Assembly: GCF_022387135.1 (NCBI RefSeq)
Contig: NZ_CP092462.1
Coordinates: forward strand, 868,001-932,000
Source: Comamonas sp. B21-038
Lineage (GTDB): Bacteria > Pseudomonadota > Gammaproteobacteria > Burkholderiales > Burkholderiaceae_C
Length of the DNA stretch: 64,000 nucleotides
Reading direction: 5' to 3'
Positions 22,821-33,842 of this stretch are shown here, piece after piece. The notes below the pieces were generated by a model, which saw only the letters and a list, made by a program, of their open reading frames with translations, had not been told where the DNA came from and did no database searches. The stretch's first letter is position 1; each line of letters opens with the position of its first letter. A program made the translations under genes and the position numbers.

Positions 22821-24059
22821 TTACTTCCAGAGCTTGCAGGTGCTTTCGGCCTTGGTGGTCCAGACCTCATCGGGGCTGAGCGTCTTGAGCACCTTGAAAT
22901 AATCCCAGGCGCCTTTGGATTCGGCCGGGGTCTTCACCTGCATCAGGTACATCTCATGCGCATACCGGCCATCGGGGCGGACAACGCCCTTGGCGTAGAA
23001 GTCAGACAGGGGCTCGGCCTTCAGCGCAGCCATCACCTTGTCCGAATCGGTCGACTTGATGCGGTCCGCTGTCTTCAGGTAGGTCATCATGGCCGAGTAA
23101 TCGGCCGCCTGCAGCGAGGTCGGCATCTTCTTGAATTTCTCGAAGAAGCGGTCCGAGAACTTGCGGCTCTCGGGGTTCAAATCCCAATGCCAGCTGTCGG
23201 TGAACATCAGGCCTTCGGTCTGCTTGAGCCCCAGGCTGTGGATGTCCGAGCTGAACAGCAGCAGGCCAGCCAGTTTCATGGTCTTGGTGACACCAAACTC
23301 GCGCGCAGCCTTGATGGTGTTGATGGTGTCGCCGCCCGCGTTGGCCATGGCCAGAATCTGCGCCTTGGAGTTCTGCGCCTGCAGCAGGAAGGATGAGAAA
23401 TCCGAGGCATTGATCGGGTGGCGCACGGCGCCCACCACGCGGCCGCCGGCGGCCTTGATGACCTTGGTGGTATCTGCCTCCAGCGCATGGCCAAAGGCGT
23501 AGTCGGCCGTCAGAAAGAACCAGTCCTTGTCGCCCAGGCCCACAATCGCGCCGCCCGTGCCCTTGGCCAGTGCCACGGTGTCGTAGGCGTAGTGCACGGT
23601 GTAGGGGCTGCACTGGTCGTTGGTCAGCGCCGAGGTGCCAGAGCCGTTCACGATGATGAGGCGCTTTTTCTCCTCGGCCACCTTGGCCATCGCCAGGCCG
23701 GTGCTGGAGGTGGTGCCGCCCACCAGCATCTGCATATCGCGCTGGTCGAACCATTCGCGGGCCTTCGATGCGGCCAGGTCGGCCTTGTTCTGGTGGTCGG
23801 CCACCATCAGCTCCACCGGCTTGCCCAGCAGCTTGCCGCCAAAGTCGTCAATCGCCATCTGCAAGGCCAGGGCCCCGCCCTTGCCATCGACATCGGCGTA
23901 GACGCTGGACATGTCGGTGATGAAGCCGATCCGCACCTTGTCTTGCGCCAGCGCGCCTTGGCTGAGCAGGGCCAGCACGCAGCCAGCGGCAGCGGCCGCA
24001 ATCGCTCGTCGCCGGTGCGGTCGGGCAGAACGCAAAGAGGGCATTGCAGGAACTTGCAT
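22821..24059 (-). CDS. ABC transporter substrate-binding protein, paralog 2
   Basis: Periplasmic solute receptor of 412 residues, convergent with the LivM-like gene. A long basic-hydrophobic signal peptide (about residues 1-38, ending ALSQGALA-like LLSQGALA) precedes QDKVRIGF. The sequence is clearly homologous along its full length to the receptors at 19537 and 28229: FITDMSSVYADVDGKGG, ADHQNKADLAASKAREW, TADYAFGHALEADTT and a C-terminal CKLWK. It has no transport partners of its own and may share the neighbouring importer. It is divergent from thiC. A second ATG at 24047 (MPSLRS) is possible. Confidence 0.92.
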   Translation of the reverse strand: MQVPAMPSLRSARPHRRRAIAAAAAGCVLALLSQGALAQDKVRIGFITDMSSVYADVDGKGGALALQMAIDDFGGKLLGKPVELMVADHQNKADLAASKAREWFDQRDMQMLVGGTTSSTGLAMAKVAEEKKRLIIVNGSGTSALTNDQCSPYTVHYAYDTVALAKGTGGAIVGLGDKDWFFLTADYAFGHALEADTTKVIKAAGGRVVGAVRHPINASDFSSFLLQAQNSKAQILAMANAGGDTINTIKAAREFGVTKTMKLAGLLLFSSDIHSLGLKQTEGLMFTDSWHWDLNPESRKFSDRFFEKFKKMPTSLQAADYSAMMTYLKTADRIKSTDSDKVMAALKAEPLSDFYAKGVVRPDGRYAHEMYLMQVKTPAESKGAWDYFKVLKTLSPDEVWTTKAESTCKLWK

Positions 24060-24224
24060 CGGGAGGTCTCCTTGTTCAAATAGACAGGCGTACAGCGTGA
24101 CGGTCAGGTGCGGCGCACCGGTGGGCGGCTGCGCCCCGATGGTTGCAGGCTGCTTCGCGCGCGCCTACTGGGGTAAGCACCAGAGCGCGGCAAAAACGCG
24201 TCTGCAGGCGCCGCACGAACCGGC

Positions 24225-24230
24225 TATACT
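24225..24230 (+). promoter_or_regulatory. Likely -10 element of the thiC promoter
   Basis: TATACT sits about seven bases before the start of the TPP riboswitch fold, where a transcription start would be expected. The matching -35 (CTGCAG-like, near 24202-24207) is poor, so this is a modest call. Confidence 0.4.
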
Positions 24231-24237
24231 GCTCGCA

Positions 24238-26557
<2,320 letters not shown>

Positions 26558-26580
26558 GGGCAGGCAGCGCTTGACGCACG

Positions 26581-26606
26581 ATGCGGCCGCCACCCGGCGG
26601 CCGCAT
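26581..26606 (+). terminator. GC-rich hairpin after thiC
   Basis: Perfect eleven-base inverted repeat ATGCGGCCGCC / GGCGGCCGCAT with loop ACCC, 24 bases past the thiC stop. There is no T tract, so it may stabilise the 3' end of the mRNA or act with Rho, not as a classic terminator. Confidence 0.5.
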
Positions 26607-26697
26607 TGGCGCGTCGGTGTCAGCGATGTTTGCTGCGCTGCACTAAACTTCGGGCTGCAGTGTGTCAGCCCCGTTCCACGCCAGAAAGCCCTTTGCC

Positions 26698-27363
26698 ATG
26701 AACGTTACGCAAGCCATGAAAGAGCGCCGCTCCGTGCGCGCCTTTTTGCCCAAAGCACCGTCTGCCCAGGCAGTACACAGCCTGATTGCCGACGCGGCCC
26801 AGGCGGCATCGGGCGGTAATCTGCAGCCCTGGCGGGTGGTGGCGCTGGCGGGCCATGCCTTGCAGGAGCTGACCGATGCGATCGCGGATGCGCAGCCGCT
26901 GCCCGAGGGCGGCAACAACTACACCTACCCGCCCAATCTCTGGGAGCCGTACCGCACGCGCCGCTTCAAGAATGGCGAGGACCTGTACAAGACCATCGAC
27001 ATTCCGCGCGAGGACAAGGCCGCGCGCCTGGAGCAGCTGGCCAAGAATGGCCGTTTCTTTGGTGCCCCGGTGGGTCTGCTGGTGTTTGCCGACGAGCGCA
27101 TGGGCTATGCGCAGTGGGTGGACCTGGGCATTTACCTGCAGTCCCTGATGCTGCTGGCCACCGAGCGCGGCCTGGCCACCTGTGCCCAGGGCTACTGGCG
27201 CCGCTATGGTGACACCGTGGAGCGGGTGCTCAAGGCCCCTGAGCCTTACAAGGTGGCCTATGGTATTGCGCTGGGGTACGAAGACCCGTCTGCGCCGATC
27301 AACAGCCTGCGTGCCGACCGCGCGCCCTTTGGCGACTGGGCGCAGATGCGCGGGTTTGACTAA
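26698..27363 (+). CDS. Nitroreductase family protein
   Basis: FMN-dependent NAD(P)H oxidoreductase of about 221 residues. The N-terminal MKERRSVRAFLPK binds FMN phosphate, ASGGNLQPWRVVAL contains the flavin-contacting Ser and Asn, and the C-terminal YGIALGYEDPSAPINSLRADR with a final basic residue matches the nfsB-like clan. The ATG at 26698 aligns with the family; a GTG at 26662 would add 12 residues. It is convergent with the YitT-like gene (18-base gap). The natural substrate is unknown. Confidence 0.9.
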   Translation: MNVTQAMKERRSVRAFLPKAPSAQAVHSLIADAAQAASGGNLQPWRVVALAGHALQELTDAIADAQPLPEGGNNYTYPPNLWEPYRTRRFKNGEDLYKTIDIPREDKAARLEQLAKNGRFFGAPVGLLVFADERMGYAQWVDLGIYLQSLMLLATERGLATCAQGYWRRYGDTVERVLKAPEPYKVAYGIALGYEDPSAPINSLRADRAPFGDWAQMRGFD

Positions 27364-27381
27364 GGCTTTACAACCAAGGGA

Positions 27382-28065
27382 TCAGACCGCGATATAGCGG
27401 TCCTTGCGGTGGTTCATCGCCACGATCAGGTTCAGGATCACCGCCCCGGCAATCGACCAGGCGACCGACACGGCCGGCACCAGCCACAGCGCAAAGGCCA
27501 CAATGGTGCAGTCCAGCCCCATCTGCACCTTGCCGGCGGACCAGCCACGGCGCTCCTGCAGGTAGAGCGCCAGAATGCCGAAGCCGCCCAGGCTGACCCG
27601 GTGGCGGAACAGAATCAGAAAGCCCGTGCCCAGCAGCACACCGCCGAGAATGGCCGCCAGTGGCTGGGACACATAAGCGATGGACAGCAGCGCCGGCAGC
27701 AGCCCGGTGAGCCAGGACGTGACCACCACCGCGATAAAGGTCTTGACCACGAAGGCGGTGCCCATGCGCTTGGCCGCCAGCCAGTAGAAGGGCAGGTTCA
27801 GGCAGAAGAACAGCAGGCCCAGATCCGTGCCGGTGGCGTAGTGCCCCAGCAGCGCAATACCGGCAATGCCGCCCGTCAGCAGCCCCGCGCTTTTATACAG
27901 CACCAAGGCGGTGGAGATCAGCAAGATGCCGACCGCCATCGCGATGCCATCCTCCAGCCAGGAATGGCCGGAGGAGCCGGTCTTGAGTGCCCAGCGGAAT
28001 TTGCCGGAGGTCAGTTGGGTCACGCGCGCAAAGCCTGCGCTGGCGGAGAGGCGGTATCGGGTCAT
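27382..28065 (-). CDS. YitT/DUF161 family membrane protein
   Basis: Integral membrane protein of about 227 residues with five or six hydrophobic segments. The family hallmark is the glycine-rich hairpin AGLLTGGIAGIALLGHY; GVLLGTGFLILFRHRVSLGG is a second conserved glycine-rich element. No transport function is proven for the family. The start at 28065 (MTRYRLSASAG) is a guess because no clear ribosome-binding site exists; in-frame starts reach back to 28119. Confidence 0.85.
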   Translation of the reverse strand: MTRYRLSASAGFARVTQLTSGKFRWALKTGSSGHSWLEDGIAMAVGILLISTALVLYKSAGLLTGGIAGIALLGHYATGTDLGLLFFCLNLPFYWLAAKRMGTAFVVKTFIAVVVTSWLTGLLPALLSIAYVSQPLAAILGGVLLGTGFLILFRHRVSLGGFGILALYLQERRGWSAGKVQMGLDCTIVAFALWLVPAVSVAWSIAGAVILNLIVAMNHRKDRYIAV

Positions 28066-28228
28066 GGGGAAAGGGCAAGCAAGAGTCCTGCCAGCTTGGG
28101 CGCCGTGCATGCGCCCCATGCCCTGGCAAAGGCGAGATAGCCCTGCAATATAGGGCTAACCCTTATCCCTCAGACCTTGCCAAGGATTGGCGCAGCCCGG
28201 CTGCGGGCTGCCTCCCCGGTTCAGAGGC

Positions 28229-29449
28229 TCACTTCCAGATTGGGCACTGGGCCTCTTGTTTGCTGGCAAACAGCGTCTCGCCCGGCAGTGCCTTGATCAG
28301 CTTGAACGCGTCATGCTTGCCCTTGGACTCTTCGGGCGTCTTGACCTGCAGCAGGTACATGTCGTGCACATAGCGGCCGTTGGGCTCGATCTTGCCCTTG
28401 CCGAACATGTCGTTCAGCGGCATCGATTTGAGGGTCTGCATCACCTTGTCGGCATCCAGGCTCTGCGCCTTTTCCACGGCCTTGAAGTAGCTCATCGCCG
28501 AGGAGTAGTCGGAAGCCTGCAGCGAGGTGGGCATCTTCTTGGTGCGGGCGTAGTAGCGGTCGGTCCAGGCACGGGCTTCGGGCGAGCGGTCCCAGTACCA
28601 GCTGTCGGTGAACATCAGGCCACCGGCGAGCTTGAGGCCCAGGCTCTCGACCTCGTTGGCGAACACCATCAGCGCCACCGGCTTCATCTTGGGCGTGACG
28701 CCAAACTCCCGCGCGGCCTTGAGCGAGTTCATGAAGTCGCCACCCGCATTGGCCAGGCCCAGGATCTCGGCCTTGCTGGCCTGCACCTGCACCAGGTAGG
28801 ACGAGAAATCATTCGCGTGGAAAGGCGCACGCACCGATTTGACGATCTGGCCGCCCTGGGCCTGCACCACCTGGGTCACATCGGCCTCCAAGGTGTGGCC
28901 AAAGGTGTAATCGGCCACCAGCAGCGCCCAAGTCTTGGCGCCTTGCTCGGACACCGCCCGGCCCGTGCCGCGCGCAATGGCCGTCGTGTCGCTGTTGTAG
29001 TGCACCCAGTACGGCGAGCACTGGCTGCCCGTCAGGTTCGAGGAGTAGGCGCCGTTGATCAGCAGCACGCGTTTTTTCTCATTGGCCACCTGGCCCATGG
29101 CCAGCGCTGTCGCGGTGTTGGTGCCGGCAATCAGCAGCTGCACATCCTGGGTGTCGACCCATTCGCGCGACTTGGTCGAGGCGATATCGGCCTTGTTCTG
29201 GTGGTCGGCTGACAGCAGCTCGATCGGCCGGCCCAGCAGCTTGCCGCCAAAGTCCTCGATGGCCATCTGGATGGCGGTCACACCGCCCTTGCCATCGCCG
29301 TCCGAATACTGGCTGGACATATCGGTCAGAAAACCCAGGCGCACGGGGGCGGGTGCCTGTGCATGGGCAACGCCGGCAATGGCGCTGCAAGCCAGCGCGC
29401 AGGCGCTGAAAGCATGTACGCGGCGGTGCTGGGAAAAGGGCTGGGGCAT
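28229..29449 (-). CDS. ABC transporter substrate-binding protein, paralog 3
   Basis: Periplasmic receptor of 406 residues. The ATG at 29449 (MPQPFSQHRR) follows AAGGAGTCAAC, an excellent ribosome-binding site. The signal peptide ends near AGVAHA before QAPAPVRLGF. It is related along its full length to the receptors at 19537 and 22821 (FLTDMSSQYSDGDGKGG, ADHQNKADIASTKSREW, FGHTLEADVT) and is the most diverged of the three. No permease or ATPase genes adjoin it. Confidence 0.92.
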   Translation of the reverse strand: MPQPFSQHRRVHAFSACALACSAIAGVAHAQAPAPVRLGFLTDMSSQYSDGDGKGGVTAIQMAIEDFGGKLLGRPIELLSADHQNKADIASTKSREWVDTQDVQLLIAGTNTATALAMGQVANEKKRVLLINGAYSSNLTGSQCSPYWVHYNSDTTAIARGTGRAVSEQGAKTWALLVADYTFGHTLEADVTQVVQAQGGQIVKSVRAPFHANDFSSYLVQVQASKAEILGLANAGGDFMNSLKAAREFGVTPKMKPVALMVFANEVESLGLKLAGGLMFTDSWYWDRSPEARAWTDRYYARTKKMPTSLQASDYSSAMSYFKAVEKAQSLDADKVMQTLKSMPLNDMFGKGKIEPNGRYVHDMYLLQVKTPEESKGKHDAFKLIKALPGETLFASKQEAQCPIWK

Positions 29450-29738
29450 GTTGACTCCTTTGTTATGTGGCTTGCCTGAGTTCAGCAAAGCCCATGCTAA
29501 GAGCAGATGCTTCCGGGCGACAGCGGGCAAACCGCCCAAGCACACGGCGTTTGTCACCCACGTTACCGAGCCTGTGGCGCCGAAGCGCATTTAATAAATA
29601 GATAAATAAAAACAAATTCCAAATAACAAACAGAGATTTTGGCCCAGGAGACACGCTCAGATGCAGAGGGGAAGTCAAGTTTTTTCATCAGGCTGTCACC
29701 TGCAGTTGCAACACTTCCGCCTTTCTTTTGGGAACCCT
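29450..29738. promoter_or_regulatory. AT-rich divergent promoter region
   Basis: This 289-base space separates the minus-strand receptor gene from the plus-strand phosphodiesterase gene. Positions about 29590-29640 are strikingly A/T-rich (TTTAATAAATAGATAAATAA) compared with the GC-rich surroundings, as expected for promoters. No single -35/-10 pair stands out enough to call. Confidence 0.45.
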
Positions 29739-32700
29739 ATGCGACGCTTACCCCTTGTGGCCGCCATGGCCTCTTTGCTGATCCTCACGACACACACTAC
29801 GCGAGCGGCCGACCAGGCCACCCATACCCCCGCACGCCAGGCGCTGGAAGCCAAGCTGGCTGCTGCCGATCCCCAGGGCCAGGTCTACGTCGAGCATGTC
29901 TTCAACGACACGGCTGCGACCACCCTGCCTGCGGGCTGGCGCACCGCTGCATGGAACAAGGGCACGGCCTCCATCGAGGCCAGCACCGGCAATCTGCTGA
30001 TCAATGGCAAGGCGGACAGCACTGCGATGACTGCCGTGCTTCTGCCTGCGGAGTTCGAGAACCTCTCCAACTACCGTGTGGACATGGCGTTCAGCTTCGA
30101 GCAGCCGAACAACTCGGCCCGTTGGGGCAGCGTGATGTACCGCACGTCGCCGTCCAGTGCCACGCCGGCACATGAGCCCTACTACCAGTTCGCGATCCGC
30201 CAGACCGCCACTGCCAACAACGGCACGGAGTTTGCGTACCGCAGTGGCGGTGGTTGGTCGGTGCAAGGCACCAAGCCCTATACCGAGGCCATCAGTGCCA
30301 CCAAGACCTACGTCGCCAGCGTGGTGGTGCATGGCAAGCGTGTGCGCCAATACCTCGATGGCGTCTTGTTGCACGATGCCCTGCTGAGCGCAGACCTGGC
30401 CAAGGGCGGAATCGGCATGCAGACCGCAGGCCTGATCATGCGCGTCAAGAGCATCAAGGTGACCGAGCAGATCACGCCGCTGCCCGAGTTGGACATGCCC
30501 GTGGTGGTGCAGGACGCTGGCAGCCCTGCTGCAATGGCACCTACCCTCGTGCAGGCCGCAGAAGGCCTGCAATCGCTGGACGGCAGCGGCGCCAGCAATG
30601 CACTGTGGACGCTGGACAGCAGCCTCCATCTGCGCGATGCCAGCGGGGCCGACGTGGGCACGCTCGCCGCCTATTTTGCCCAGCCCAAGCGCAATACCAT
30701 CCCGCTGCTGCGCATCCAGGACGAGGCCACCTTGAACGCGTTGGTGACCTTCTCCGACCAGGTGCATAATCTGGCCGACCTGACCTTGTTGTCCAGCGAT
30801 GTGGCGCTGCTCAAGCAAGCCCGTGCCGCGTTGCCCAAGCTGCGCACTGCGGTGGATTTCAGCGAGCGCAACCTGACCACGTCCAAGGCCGATCTGCTGA
30901 CCATTGTGGGCGATACCAACCGGGCAGGCGCCAAGATCGCCATCCTGCCCGAGCGCCTGACCGACCGCGCGTTTGTGGCCCATCTGCAGCGCCTGCTGAT
31001 CACGGTGTGGACCAATGCCGAGGCTGCAACCCCTGAGCAAGCGGCGAAGGTGCTGGTCAGCGGTGTCAACGGTGTCGTCTCTGCCAACAGCGCGGCCTAT
31101 GCCGAGGTGCTGCGCAAGCTGCCTGCCAACACCTTGCTGCGCAAGCCGCTGGTGATCGGCCACCGGGGCATGCCCAGCCGCGAGGACGAGAACACGCTGG
31201 AGAGCGCCAAGGCGGCGGTGGCGGTGGGAGCCGATGCCGTGGAGAACGACATCTACATCACCACCGACGACCACCTGGTCATCATGCACGACGACACCGT
31301 GGACCGCACCACCAATGGCACGGGCACCATCGAGAGCATGACCCTGGCACAGGTCAAGGCCCTTGCCAGCAAGACCAAGGGCTACCAGGTGCCCACGATG
31401 CGTGAGTACTTCCAGGCGTTCAAGAACGATCCCATCACCCATGTGATCGAGCTCAAGAGCAGCAACCCGCGCATCATTGCCCAGCTCAAGAAGGAAATGG
31501 CCGAAGAGGGCGTGGCGGACCAGTCGGTGGCCATCTCTTTCATTGCCGACCAGCTCAAGCGCAGCGGCGAGCAGATGCCCGAGCTGACGGGGGGCTTCCT
31601 CAACAGCATCGCCGACAGCGCCGATGTGCCCGCCAGCGTGCGCAATGTGCTGGAGGCCACACAGGCCAACTCCTCCACCTTCAATCCCAGCTACGGCGCC
31701 ATTCGCCAAAGCACGATGGAAGCGGCCAAGCACCGTGGCGTGACCTTCTGGCCCTGGACGGTGAACGACCCGGCCACCTTCTACAAGTACTACAGCTGGG
31801 GAACCCATGGCATCACCACTAACGATGCCTACCTGGCCAGCAACTTCCCGGTCGAGATCGCAGCCAAGCCGCAAACTGCTGCGCTGGCTTTGAATGTGCC
31901 ACTGAGCCTGGGTGTGACCCTGACCACCCAACTGCGCGCACAGCGCGATGCCGTTGCCACGGAGCTGGTCTACCTGGGCGGCACTGCGACCGCGGTACCC
32001 GGTAGCAATGGGGCGCTCAGCTTCAGCAGTGCCGGCACCGCCATCGTCATGCCCGGCTACCGCCACCAGATGGATGCCACCTACAGCTACGTGATCATTG
32101 GCCAACCGGTGACCCTGGTGGTGGGCGACGGCAGCGACGGCGTGGTAGGCACCCCCAATGCACCGGCAGCCGGCCAGGTGAGCTGCAGCAGCGCGGTGCC
32201 CGGCCAGACCAGCACCTGCGCGGTCGTGCCCCAACCCGGCTACCAGCTGGTGGGCCTGGCTGCAGACAGCAGCTGCCCGGCAGGCCAGTGGAATGCCGAT
32301 CAAACGGCCTACACCACCGGCACGATCTCCGCGCAATGCCAGCTACGCTTTGACTTTGAAGCCAAGCCCGCCAGCGCATCCTTGGCGCCTGTCGGCAAGC
32401 AAGGCGAGATGCAAGCCACCGTGCGCGGCGGCGGCACCGGTCTCTGGGCCTTCGATGCCGCGCAAGCGGTGGCCGTGAGCCCTGCAGCAGCGGCGCCCAG
32501 CGGCGTGAGCTTTCCGTTTGGCGTCGTCAGCCTGCAGCTGACCGGCGGCCAGGCAGGGCAGAGCGCCACGGTGGAGATGACCTACCCGCAAGCCTTGCCC
32601 GCCAACGCCAAGTACTACAAGTACGGCAAGACCGTCGACAACAACCAGCCCCACTGGTATGTCTACCCGAATGCCAGCATCAGCGGCAACAAGGTGGTCC

Positions 32701-32921
32701 TGACCCTGACCGACGGCCAGACCGGCGATGACGATCTGCAGGCCAACGGCGTCATCCGCGATCCGGGCGGTGTGGCCGTGCTGGCCGATGACCCCGGCAC
32801 ACCTGGCTCCCCTGGCGCTACCGCCACCCCCGTGCCTACCTTGGGCCATGCAGCACTCGCGCTGCTGTCGGGCGGCCTGGGGCTGCTGGCCTGGCGCCGC
32901 AAGCGCGAGGGGCAGGTTTGA
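29739..32921 (+). CDS. Exported glycerophosphodiester phosphodiesterase with choice-of-anchor U domain and VPTL-CTERM tail
   Basis: A 1,060-residue secreted protein. Signal peptide: residues 1-24 (MRRLPLVAAMASLLIL, cleaved near TTRAADQ). Residues about 40-245 resemble a lectin/DUF1080-type beta-sandwich. Residues about 470-705 are a GDPD domain with the catalytic HRGMPSREDENTLES and ENDIYITTDDHLVIMHDD motifs and a terminal VNDPATFYKYYSWGTHGITT, so it should cleave glycerophosphodiesters. Residues about 924-1010 match the choice-of-anchor U type (FPFGVVSLQLTGG, KYYKYGKT). The C-terminus is VPTLGHAALALLSGG, a hydrophobic helix and RRKREGQV, as in IPTL-CTERM sorting signals. The ATG at 29739 was chosen because the signal peptide begins there. 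Confidence 0.9.
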   Translation: MRRLPLVAAMASLLILTTHTTRAADQATHTPARQALEAKLAAADPQGQVYVEHVFNDTAATTLPAGWRTAAWNKGTASIEASTGNLLINGKADSTAMTAVLLPAEFENLSNYRVDMAFSFEQPNNSARWGSVMYRTSPSSATPAHEPYYQFAIRQTATANNGTEFAYRSGGGWSVQGTKPYTEAISATKTYVASVVVHGKRVRQYLDGVLLHDALLSADLAKGGIGMQTAGLIMRVKSIKVTEQITPLPELDMPVVVQDAGSPAAMAPTLVQAAEGLQSLDGSGASNALWTLDSSLHLRDASGADVGTLAAYFAQPKRNTIPLLRIQDEATLNALVTFSDQVHNLADLTLLSSDVALLKQARAALPKLRTAVDFSERNLTTSKADLLTIVGDTNRAGAKIAILPERLTDRAFVAHLQRLLITVWTNAEAATPEQAAKVLVSGVNGVVSANSAAYAEVLRKLPANTLLRKPLVIGHRGMPSREDENTLESAKAAVAVGADAVENDIYITTDDHLVIMHDDTVDRTTNGTGTIESMTLAQVKALASKTKGYQVPTMREYFQAFKNDPITHVIELKSSNPRIIAQLKKEMAEEGVADQSVAISFIADQLKRSGEQMPELTGGFLNSIADSADVPASVRNVLEATQANSSTFNPSYGAIRQSTMEAAKHRGVTFWPWTVNDPATFYKYYSWGTHGITTNDAYLASNFPVEIAAKPQTAALALNVPLSLGVTLTTQLRAQRDAVATELVYLGGTATAVPGSNGALSFSSAGTAIVMPGYRHQMDATYSYVIIGQPVTLVVGDGSDGVVGTPNAPAAGQVSCSSAVPGQTSTCAVVPQPGYQLVGLAADSSCPAGQWNADQTAYTTGTISAQCQLRFDFEAKPASASLAPVGKQGEMQATVRGGGTGLWAFDAAQAVAVSPAAAAPSGVSFPFGVVSLQLTGGQAGQSATVEMTYPQALPANAKYYKYGKTVDNNQPHWYVYPNASISGNKVVLTLTDGQTGDDDLQANGVIRDPGGVAVLADDPGTPGSPGATATPVPTLGHAALALLSGGLGLLAWRRKREGQV

Positions 32922-32951
32922 TCTAGTGCTGTAGTCTTGGATAGGTAGTTG

Positions 32952-32989
32952 ACCGCCAGTGGTGCCTTAGGGTGCCCTGGCGGTTTTTT
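32952..32989 (+). terminator. Intrinsic terminator after the phosphodiesterase gene
   Basis: Eight-base stem ACCGCCAG (32952-32959) / CTGGCGGT (32977-32984) with a 17-base loop, followed by a T run (TTTTTTG). Confidence 0.8.
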
Positions 32990-33025
32990 GTCTTTGTCCG
33001 TGTACGCAACTTATCTGCCTCAACA

Positions 33026-33838
33026 CTAGGCGCGAAGTATCTGGGCAAAGGCATAGCTGCAAGTAGCCTGGATTTGCTCGGGTGACAGCTTTCTGTCTAC
33101 CGGAATCTGGGCAGCGTTGCGGACCATGTCGTTGACTTGGGCAAACGATTGCAGGCTGAGCGTCTGCACTTCCTCCGCCTGGTTGCCCAGGGCTGGCGCA
33201 ATGCGAGATGTCCAGTGCGCATTGAACTCTTCCAGCAGAGCGGCGAAGAGCTCGATGGTGTCGTAGATATACAGAACGTCCTGGGCGCGTTTGCCCGCGC
33301 TGCGATTTTTTTGGATCAGGAGCTTTTGCACCATGAAGCACAACGGATGGGCCACCAGTACATCCATTCGCCGAGGCAGCGGAAATCCGTTTCCCTGATG
33401 GAGACTGATACTCCATGGATCGATCAGCAGAATGTCCAGGTGGCGGATCTTCTGCGCGGAGATGCCGGCTTTCTCCATCGTCGCATCGGTTTCCCCGTTT
33501 CGTTTTCTACCGCTGCCCTGCAGAGGCGTTAGAAACTCTGCATAAAAGCCGTTGGACTCATCTCCGAGTGTGTAATGTGCCGCTGGTGGTCGATGGTCGC
33601 CGCTCAAATTTTCTTTGAACCCCTGCTGCGCAAGCGCTTGCTTGATGTCGCCCTCGATAGGCGCCTTGTTGGCAAAGGCCAGGTCGGTGTCTCTTGTCGA
33701 AACCGGCTGATAGTCAGGCAAATTCGCCCGGGAGTCCCATCTGTGCAGGCGGTGGCCCCAGCCGCCAATGATGACCAGTTGCTGCCGCCATGGCTCCAGT
33801 GCCTGGACCAACTTTGCGAACGCTTCAAGGTCATTCAT
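33026..33838 (-). CDS. AbiEii-like nucleotidyltransferase (probable toxin of a type IV TA module)
   Basis: A 270-residue nucleotidyltransferase-fold protein. Residues about 20-60 hold the fold's signature: VIIGGWGHRLHRW, a loop, and STRDTDLAFA, where the D-x-D pair would bind metal as in the GSx(n)DxD pattern of AbiEii/AbiGii toxins. A later KNRSAGKRAQDVLYIYDTIE resembles the C-terminal basic motif of that family. It ends the minus-strand pair; its start lies four bases past the stop of the antitoxin-like gene, so both are one transcript. AbiEii toxins act on cellular nucleotides or tRNAs and block growth on phage infection; that this one does so is inference. GC is visibly lower than in flanking genes. 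Confidence 0.72.
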   Translation of the reverse strand: MNDLEAFAKLVQALEPWRQQLVIIGGWGHRLHRWDSRANLPDYQPVSTRDTDLAFANKAPIEGDIKQALAQQGFKENLSGDHRPPAAHYTLGDESNGFYAEFLTPLQGSGRKRNGETDATMEKAGISAQKIRHLDILLIDPWSISLHQGNGFPLPRRMDVLVAHPLCFMVQKLLIQKNRSAGKRAQDVLYIYDTIELFAALLEEFNAHWTSRIAPALGNQAEEVQTLSLQSFAQVNDMVRNAAQIPVDRKLSPEQIQATCSYAFAQILRA

Positions 33839-33842
33839 TCAA

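Noticed and set aside
24060..24224. Possible small gene between the second receptor gene and the thiC leader
   Set aside because: Short frames only, without start signals; the space fits two divergent promoters.
28192..28211. GCAGCCCG/CGGGCTGC hairpin after the third receptor gene
   Set aside because: There is no T tract on either strand, so calling it a terminator would be unsupported.
29748..32336. 862-codon open frame opposite the phosphodiesterase gene
   Set aside because: Shadow of the high-GC coding strand, with no start signal and no recognisable domain.
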